A DNA stretch of 64,000 nt from JBQTHD01 sp052390275 (GTDB lineage: Bacteria; Actinomycetota; Acidimicrobiia; Acidimicrobiales; AC-14): contig JBQTHD010000010.1 in the NCBI GenBank assembly GCA_052390275.1, forward strand, positions 70,450 to 134,449, written 5' to 3'. The notes under the pieces are model-generated. The model was given only the letters and a program-made list of their open reading frames with translations, searched no databases and was not told the DNA's origin. The translations under genes were made by a program, and so were the position numbers. Shown here piece by piece: positions 59,008 to 64,000 of this stretch. Position 1 is the stretch's first letter. Every line of letters starts with the position of its first letter.

Positions 59008-59840
59008 TCAGAACAACCACCGCCCGATTCGTCACCTGGAACCTGTGGCTCCGCTTCCAGAACTGGGAACAACGACGCAAGGCCATCGCCACCACCTTGG
59101 AGCGGTTGGGGCCCGACGTGGTCCTGCTGCAGGAGGTGTGGCGGGTGGAAGATGCCAATCTGGCCCAGGAGTTGGGAGGAATCCTGGGCATGGATCACGT
59201 CTACACCCACTGCTCCACCAACCGGGGTGCGGGGGTTTACGCGGCGGGACCCGATGGGTCAGCCGTCGACGTTGGCAACGCCATCCTTTCCCGTTGGCCG
59301 ATCGTTGACTCGGACGAGTCCGCCCTGCCCGGCCCGGTTGACGTGGACAGTTGGCGGCGGTGCGTGAGCATGGCCGAGATCGCCGGACCACGGGGCCACT
59401 TGAGGGTCTTCAACACCCATCTCTCCCATGGCTATGAGGACAGCGCACTGCGCCAGGACCAGGTCCGCCACATCGCCGGGTTCATCGCCGAGCGTCGCCA
59501 CAGGGCGTTCCCTCCGGTGCTGGCCGGGGACTTCAACGCTGATCCCGCCTGCGACGAGGTGAGGATGCTCACCGGCCGCACGAGCGTGCCCGTGCCCGGC
59601 CTGATGCTCCACGACGCCTGGGACATGGCCGGGTCTGGACCCGGACACACTTGGAGCAACGAGAACCCTCTGGCCGTCGACTCTTTGGCGCCGGCCCGGC
59701 GTATCGACTATCTGCTGGTCGGCACGCCGCAGGGCGAAGGCCGGGGTCATCCGGTGATGGCCCAACTCGGCGGGGTGGACCAGGTGGACGGGGTCCAGCC
59801 CTCAGACCACTACGCGGTCGTGGTGGATCTGCGCTACTGA
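59004..59840 (+). CDS. Endonuclease/exonuclease/phosphatase family protein
   Basis: A 278-residue phosphoesterase of the EEP superfamily, coupled to the importer ATPase by a 4-nt overlap. Motifs are TWNLWLRFQNWEQRR (first Asn), PDVVLLQEVWRVED (catalytic Glu), FNTHLSHG, LAGDFNADPACDEVRMLTG (metal Asp and Asn) and a final PSDHYAVVVDL (catalytic His). No signal peptide is evident, so it is likely cytoplasmic. Being the last gene of an importer operon, it may work on the imported compound or on a phosphate ester, but no function can be assigned. Confidence 0.85.
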   Translation: MIRTTTARFVTWNLWLRFQNWEQRRKAIATTLERLGPDVVLLQEVWRVEDANLAQELGGILGMDHVYTHCSTNRGAGVYAAGPDGSAVDVGNAILSRWPIVDSDESALPGPVDVDSWRRCVSMAEIAGPRGHLRVFNTHLSHGYEDSALRQDQVRHIAGFIAERRHRAFPPVLAGDFNADPACDEVRMLTGRTSVPVPGLMLHDAWDMAGSGPGHTWSNENPLAVDSLAPARRIDYLLVGTPQGEGRGHPVMAQLGGVDQVDGVQPSDHYAVVVDLRY

Positions 59841-59970
59841 GCGGCCCGTTATCCCGGTGGTAGCGCAGGACTCTGACTACGACGACGTACCGGGGCTGTC
59901 CGTCATCAGAGTCTGATGTCCTGACCCGTTTCGGGAATAGTTGACCTGTCATCCAAGTTGGAGCGTTGTA

Positions 59971-59984
59971 GTTGACGGATCAAC
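59971..59984. promoter_or_regulatory. Candidate operator/promoter of the YceI gene
   Basis: GTTGA-CGGA-TCAAC is a perfect 5+4+5 palindrome 13 bp before the yceI start, downstream of TTGACC (59941) and TTGTAG (59966) boxes that could form a promoter. A MarR gene lies just downstream in the operon, and MarR proteins bind short palindromes, so it may be the site of autoregulation. Confidence 0.5.
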
Positions 59985-59997
59985 GAAAGGAATCCCG

Positions 59998-60567
59998 ATG
60001 ACAGACCTACTGACCACCTCGGCCCCGGCCTACCTCAGCGGCGACTACGCCCTTGACCCAGCCCACAGCCGCATCGGCTTCGTGGCCCGCCACGCCATGG
60101 TGACCAAGGTGCGGGGCTCGTTCAACGACTTCTCCGGCCACGGGTACTTCGACGCCGCCGAGCCGGGCCGTTCGCGCCTGGAGGTGGTGATCCAGGCCGC
60201 CAGCATCGACACCCGTAACGCCGACCGGGACGGGCACCTGCGGGGCAACGACTTCTTCGACATGGACACCTACCCGGAGATCCGGTACGTGAGCACGGCG
60301 GTGCAGCAGCTCGACCCGTCGACCTACCGGGTCACCGGCGACCTCACCATCAAGGCCGTCACCAAGCCGGTGGTGATCGACTTCGAGTACACCGGCCGCG
60401 CCGTCGACCCGTTCGGCAACGAGCGCATCGGCCTGGAGGGCGGCGTCACGATCAACCGCAAGGACTGGGGCGTGAGCTTCAACGCACCGTTGGAGACCGG
60501 CGGCGTGCTGGTGAGCGAGAAGATCGCCCTGGAGTTCGAGGTGTCAGCCATCAAGGGCGGGGTCTGA
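59998..60567 (+). CDS. YceI family polyisoprenoid-binding protein
   Basis: A 189-residue beta-barrel protein of the YceI family, whose members bind isoprenoid lipids such as quinones. YALDPAHSRIGFVARHAMVT, VRGSFNDFSGHGYFDAAEPG, SIDTRNADRDGHLRGNDFFD, then ITVRGVTKPVV-like LTIKAVTKPVVIDFEYTG and INRKDWGVSFNAPL are family marks. No signal peptide, so it is likely cytoplasmic. ATG 59998 has GAAAGG about 8 nt upstream. The MarR gene follows 54 bp later; YceI-MarR pairs are common in actinobacteria and suggest stress-linked control. Confidence 0.95.
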   Translation: MTDLLTTSAPAYLSGDYALDPAHSRIGFVARHAMVTKVRGSFNDFSGHGYFDAAEPGRSRLEVVIQAASIDTRNADRDGHLRGNDFFDMDTYPEIRYVSTAVQQLDPSTYRVTGDLTIKAVTKPVVIDFEYTGRAVDPFGNERIGLEGGVTINRKDWGVSFNAPLETGGVLVSEKIALEFEVSAIKGGV

Positions 60568-60621
60568 GGCCCCAATCGTCTGGTGTGGCCCGCGCTCGCT
60601 TCGCCCTGCGACGATGGGGCC

Positions 60622-61128
60622 GTGGTCGCGAAGGAGCCGGCGCCGCGGCCGGGCGAAGGCTGGCTGAGCGAGCAGGAGCAGGCCGCCTGGCGCGGCCTGC
60701 TCCGCATGTCCGAACGGCTCACGTCGGTGCTCAACCGGCAGTTGCTGGCCGATGCCGGGCTATCGGGGCAGGACTACGCCGTGCTGGTGGTCCTCAGCGA
60801 AGCGCCCGACGGGCATTTGCGACCGGTGGAGATGGGCTCGACGCTGGAGTGGGAGAAGAGCCGGCTGTCGCACCACCTGTCCCGGATGGCGGAGCGGGGG
60901 CTGGTCACCAAAGCGAAATGTGACACTGACCAGCGCGGCGCCTACGTGAGCATCACCGACGAGGGACGGCGGGCCATCGAGGCCGCTGCCCCGGCCCACG
61001 TTCGAGCGGTGAGGTCCGTCTTCATCGAACTCCTGACGCGGGCGCAGCTCCAGGCGCTGACCGAGATCGCCGACGCCATACTGAAGCGGCCCGGCCCGGA
61101 GCCTTGCGACAGCAGCTCAGAGGCCTGA
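60622..61128 (+). CDS. MarR family transcriptional regulator
   Basis: A 168-residue winged-helix regulator. The core runs from LTSVLNRQLLADAGLSGQDY through the recognition helix WEKSRLSHHLSRMAERGLVT and wing KCDTDQRGAYVSITDEGRRA. GTG 60622 is chosen; GTG 60583 is 13 codons upstream. It lies directly downstream of YceI on the same strand and probably controls that operon in response to a ligand. No ligand can be named. Confidence 0.9.
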   Translation: MVAKEPAPRPGEGWLSEQEQAAWRGLLRMSERLTSVLNRQLLADAGLSGQDYAVLVVLSEAPDGHLRPVEMGSTLEWEKSRLSHHLSRMAERGLVTKAKCDTDQRGAYVSITDEGRRAIEAAAPAHVRAVRSVFIELLTRAQLQALTEIADAILKRPGPEPCDSSSEA

Positions 61129-61278
61129 CGAGACGGGATCAGAGCCTGAGAAGCCCGCTGGTACAGACGCAGCGTCGCTTTACGTTGACCTTGCGGCCCC
61201 CCGAACTGGGTCTGTCCTCGGACTCGAACGTAGGGACTTGTTCGCTTCAGGGCCTGCTGCCTCGGCCCCTCGGGGAGC

Positions 61279-63297
61279 TCAATGCCACAGGGCGGCCAGC
61301 CCGGGCGCCACCGGGTCGGGCTCGACCACAGGCTGACCCACGGTGGCGGCATCGAAGGTGTTCGCCGCCGGCTCCAAAAAACGGCTGCGCTGGGCGTAGG
61401 TGTGCGCGCCGCTCAGGGGACCGTGGCCGAAGTGGTAGCGCTGCGGATAGGACACCACCAGGGTGTCGCGGGCCCGGGTGAGGGCCACGTAGAGAAGCCG
61501 ACGTTCCTCATCGGTCTCCTCGGTCGAGCCCAGAGCCATGTCGGAGGGGATGTTGCCGTCGGAGGCGTGGATCAGGTGGACCACCTTCCACTCCCCGCCC
61601 TTGGCCGAGTGGATGGTGGACAGGACCAGGTAGTCGTCGTCGAGGTGGGGCGGCCCGGCCAGGTCGCCGGTGCTGGCCGGGGGGTCGAGGGTGAGCTCGG
61701 CCAGGAACTGGCTGCGGGTGCTGCCGCCGCCGGCCAGTGCGGCCAGGTGGTGCAGGTCGGCCATGCGCACCGACGCTGTGGCCGGGTAGCGCCGGGCCAC
61801 CAGCGGGGCACAGGCCAGGGCCAGCCGCTCCACCTGGACGGCGGCGGGCAGATCACTGTCGAGGCAGTCGCCCAGCGCCGAGCGCAGCCCGGCCAGGCCG
61901 GCCGCGGCCGCCGGCGGCACGGCTGGGCAGTTGTGGCCCAGCAGCCGCCTCAGGGCCTCCCCCTCGGCCACGCCCAACTCGCCCATGAGCCGGCGGGTGG
62001 TGGCCGGCCCGACGCCGTCGAGCAGCCCGAGCACCCTCATCCAGGCCAGCTCGTCGCTGGGGTTGTCGAGGATCCGCAGCAGGCAGAGGAGGTCCTTGAC
62101 GTGGGCGGCCTCGAGAAACTTGAGTCCTCCGTACTTGACGAAACCGATGTTGCGCCGGGCCAGTTCTACCTCCAGGGCGTCGCTGTGGTGACCGGTGCGG
62201 AACAGCACGGCCTGCTCCCGCAGCGCCACCCCCCGTTCACGCTGTTCGAGGACGTGGTGGCAGATGTGGGCCGACTGGGCCGACTCGTCGATGCAGGTGG
62301 CCAGCACCGGCCGGCCGCCTCCGCTGCGGGCCGCCTCCAGACGCTTCTGGTAGCCGGTGGCGGCCGCCGCCATCACTGCGTTGGCGCTGGCCAGGATGGC
62401 CGGCGTGGACCGGTAGTTGCGGCTCAGGGTGATCACGGTGGCGCCGGCGAAGCGGTCGGCGAACTCAACCATGTGGCGGGGCGAGCCGGCCCGGAACCCG
62501 TAGATGGCCTGGGCGTCGTCGCCCACCGCCGCCACCCGGGTGTCGGGCCCGGCCATGGCGGCCACGATGTCGGCCTGAACGGCGTTGGTGTCCTGGAACT
62601 CGTCGACCAGGATGTGGTCGAAGGCAGCCCGTAGGATCGGGCCCACCGAGGCCGAGGTGGCCAGGGCTCGCCAGTAGAGGAGCAGGTCGTCGTAGTCGAC
62701 GACGTTGGCGGCCCGCTTGCGCTCCACGTAGCTGCCGAACACCGCCCTGATGCCGTCGAGATCGGAGCGACACCACGGGTAGTGCCGGCCGACCACGTCG
62801 GCCAGGGGTTCCTGGGCGTTGACGACCCGGGAGTAGATGGAGGCCAGGCTGTCTTTTTTGGGGAAGCGCCGGCCCTGCTCACCGAGGCCGAGATCGTGGC
62901 GGACCAGGCCCATGAGGTCGGCACTGTCACTCTGGTCAAGGACGGTGAAGCTGGGCGTGAGGCCGACGGCCTCGGCGTGGGGGCGCAGCACCCGGTTGGC
63001 CACGGCGTGGAAGGTGCCGCCGCAGACCCGCCCGGCCCCGTCGCACCGGGCCAGGTGACCGGCCCGGGTGAGCATCTCCCGGGCCGCCCGGCGGGAGAAG
63101 GTAAGGAGCAGGATGCGCTCGGGCCGGGTCCCGTCGCCCAGGAGCCGGGCCACCCGGCAGGCCAGGGTGCGGGTCTTTCCCGTGCCGGCGCCGGCCACGA
63201 TGAGCAGGTGGCCGCCGTCGTGAACGACCGCCCGCCGCTGCTGCTCGTTGAGCTCGTCGCCGTTCCCGTCGCCCTCGCCTCCATGCCAATCGAACAT
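61279..63297 (-). CDS. UvrD/PcrA-like superfamily 1 helicase
   Basis: An ATP-dependent 3'-5' DNA helicase of the UvrD/Rep group, 672 residues. Motifs are Ia/I GAGTGKTRTLACRVARLL, II ILVDEFQDTNAVQADIVAAM, III VGDDAQAIYGFRAGSPRHMV, IV ITLSRNYRSTPAIL, V STIHSAKGGEWKVVHLIHAS and VI RRLLYVALTRARDTLVVSYP. An early Q motif is LNEQQRRAVVH. ATG 63297 is chosen; the frame to 63501 includes non-conserved sequence. It is shorter than typical UvrD and lacks the C-terminal extension (Tudor domain) and HRDC; so its role in repair is likely but unproven. Confidence 0.93.
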   Translation of the reverse strand: MFDWHGGEGDGNGDELNEQQRRAVVHDGGHLLIVAGAGTGKTRTLACRVARLLGDGTRPERILLLTFSRRAAREMLTRAGHLARCDGAGRVCGGTFHAVANRVLRPHAEAVGLTPSFTVLDQSDSADLMGLVRHDLGLGEQGRRFPKKDSLASIYSRVVNAQEPLADVVGRHYPWCRSDLDGIRAVFGSYVERKRAANVVDYDDLLLYWRALATSASVGPILRAAFDHILVDEFQDTNAVQADIVAAMAGPDTRVAAVGDDAQAIYGFRAGSPRHMVEFADRFAGATVITLSRNYRSTPAILASANAVMAAAATGYQKRLEAARSGGGRPVLATCIDESAQSAHICHHVLEQRERGVALREQAVLFRTGHHSDALEVELARRNIGFVKYGGLKFLEAAHVKDLLCLLRILDNPSDELAWMRVLGLLDGVGPATTRRLMGELGVAEGEALRRLLGHNCPAVPPAAAAGLAGLRSALGDCLDSDLPAAVQVERLALACAPLVARRYPATASVRMADLHHLAALAGGGSTRSQFLAELTLDPPASTGDLAGPPHLDDDYLVLSTIHSAKGGEWKVVHLIHASDGNIPSDMALGSTEETDEERRLLYVALTRARDTLVVSYPQRYHFGHGPLSGAHTYAQRSRFLEPAANTFDAATVGQPVVEPDPVAPGLAALWH

Positions 63298-63419
63298 GCA
63301 TTCGACGGTAGCAAACCGGCTCGTCGGGCTTGCGGTTTCGCTGTCCACCTCTTGCGGCCTGCCAGCCGGGTCCCTCGGCGTCAGGGTGGCGGAACCTCCT
63401 GGCGGGTAGGTGAGGGGCC

Positions 63420-63800
63420 ATGCCCAAGGACAAATCAGAGGAACTGCCCGGAACCATCCAGCGATCGTCGGCCAAAGCCCGACGGACCTACGCGAAGACA
63501 CTGGCCTCGGCCCACGATCAGTACGACTCGGAGGAGCGGGCCCACCGAACCGCTCTCGCCGCCCTCAAGCACAGCTTCGAGAAGGTCGGCGACCACTGGG
63601 AGTCCAAGAGGAGAAAGGGACCTTCCGACTCGCGAGCCAAAAAAGGGGGTCCGAGTGGCGGCCAGGCGGCTGGCGGGGTCGACGTGAACGGTCACACCCG
63701 GGCCGAGTTGTTGGATAGGGCGGCCTCCCTCGGGGTAACCGGGCGCTCTCGGATGAACAAGCACCAGTTGGGGCAGGCCATAGCCCGTTGCCAGGACTGA
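63420..63800 (+). CDS. ChaB-like protein with Rho-N/SAP-like tail
   Basis: A 126-residue small basic protein. Residues 1-65 match the ChaB family (ELPGTIQRSSAKARRTYAKT, then HDQYDSEERAHRTALAALK). A Ser/Gly/Lys linker follows, then a helix-extended-helix, Rho-N-like motif (HTRAELLDRAASLGVTGRSR and MNKHQLGQAIARC). This ChaB plus Rho-N combination is common in actinobacteria. ChaB was named as a regulator of cation transport in Escherichia coli, but its role here is unknown. ATG 63420. Confidence 0.88.
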   Translation: MPKDKSEELPGTIQRSSAKARRTYAKTLASAHDQYDSEERAHRTALAALKHSFEKVGDHWESKRRKGPSDSRAKKGGPSGGQAAGGVDVNGHTRAELLDRAASLGVTGRSRMNKHQLGQAIARCQD

Positions 63801-63841
63801 CCACATCCGGGGAGTTGCGAAGCGGACCTGCTAGTTGCTAG

Positions 63842-64000
63842 TGGTCTGTCGCCGAATTGATCTGGTGGCTACGACGGCCATCGGCGCCCCTGGCGGCGTT
63901 GCTCGGCCTCGAAAGACCTACGGGTATTCCTTCGACCTCGCGCCTTGCCATGAACGCCGAGTGGCTCGCCGTACCCACCCAGCCAATTCGCAGACAGACC
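63842..64000. repeat. Palindromic element at the window end
   Basis: The 200 bp after the ChaB-like gene have no gene. TGGTCTGTCGCCGAATTG (63842-) and, at the window end, CAATTCGCAGACAGACC (63984-64000) are inverted repeats with few mismatches over about 26 bp. Between them lies a further palindromic stretch (GGCGTTGCTCGGCCTCGAAA with a loosely matching partner). No transposase is inside. It could be a MITE-like element or part of an insertion sequence. A piece at 63815-63832 (TTGCGAAGCGGACCTGCTAG) loosely resembles the palindromic family of the 2-8 kb region. Confidence 0.65.

Noticed and set aside
1..64000. In-frame TGA selenoprotein genes near selC
   Set aside because: I looked for broken frames joined across a TGA with a Cys-homologous position and found none that was convincing. 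msrA uses Cys.

Overview
The window is high-GC DNA from an actinobacterium, most likely of the class Acidimicrobiia or a close relative. That placement is an inference from gene content: coenzyme F420 genes (cofD, cofE), ergothioneine genes (egtB, egtD) without a visible egtC, a DUF3263 gene, a class E sortase with an LAXTG substrate, a Tad/Flp pilus locus, a K+-independent H+-pyrophosphatase, a ceoB/ceoC-like potassium pair next to an OB-fold gene (the order seen in mycobacteria), and a selenocysteine tRNA. Coding density is high. GTG starts and 4-nt ATGA or GTGA overlaps are common, so many genes are translationally coupled.

Layout. 0-2.1 kb: DUF3263 gene end, tRNA-Thr, cofE and cofD. 2.1-9.4 kb: a surface-sugar region with a sugar nucleotidyltransferase, three GT4-type glycosyltransferases, a secreted ricin-like protein and a damaged MazEF pair, broken up by copies of a palindromic repeat. 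9.4-14.6 kb: egtD-egtB, a DUF2237 gene and an ABC-F ATPase. 14.7-18.7 kb: a VapBC-like pair, a GNAT-like protein and a HipA-like kinase coupled to a HIRAN-domain protein, with two small broken genes upstream. 18.9-25.2 kb: topA-MFS-tmk-holB, running into a tRNA-Thr. 25.3-31.7 kb: dedA, dtxR/mntR-hppA, ceoB-ceoC, an OB-fold protein and an RsbW-like kinase. 31.8-35.6 kb: FN3 surface protein, sortase E and LAXTG substrate. 35.9-40.9 kb: Tad pilus locus. 41-46.3 kb: a 23-residue peptide, selC, a sigma-70 factor, nadE, msrA and apgM. 46.3-49.8 kb: an antiporter fused to a GlnD-like C-terminus, with a winged-helix regulator upstream. 49.9-53.9 kb: tRNA-Gly and a patchwork of intact and broken toxin-antitoxin genes, plus a deleted IS630-type transposase. 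54.0-59.8 kb: a FecBCDE-type importer whose binding protein carries a type IV pilin N-terminus. 59.9-64 kb: YceI, MarR, a UvrD-type helicase, a ChaB-like protein and a palindromic element cut by the window edge.

Two proteins stand out. One (54656-55957) joins a prepilin leader and pilin-like domain to a FecB/BtuF-type substrate-binding domain, directly upstream of two FecCD permeases and a FecE ATPase. It suggests an importer whose receptor is held by, or built into, a pilin system instead of by a lipid anchor. The other (46320-49073) joins a CPA2 cation/proton antiporter to the degenerate HD and two ACT domains of GlnD, which suggests ion transport gated by an amino acid or nitrogen signal. 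The rest is mostly housekeeping and accessory genes, with many short tandem repeats in intergenic and coding sequence.
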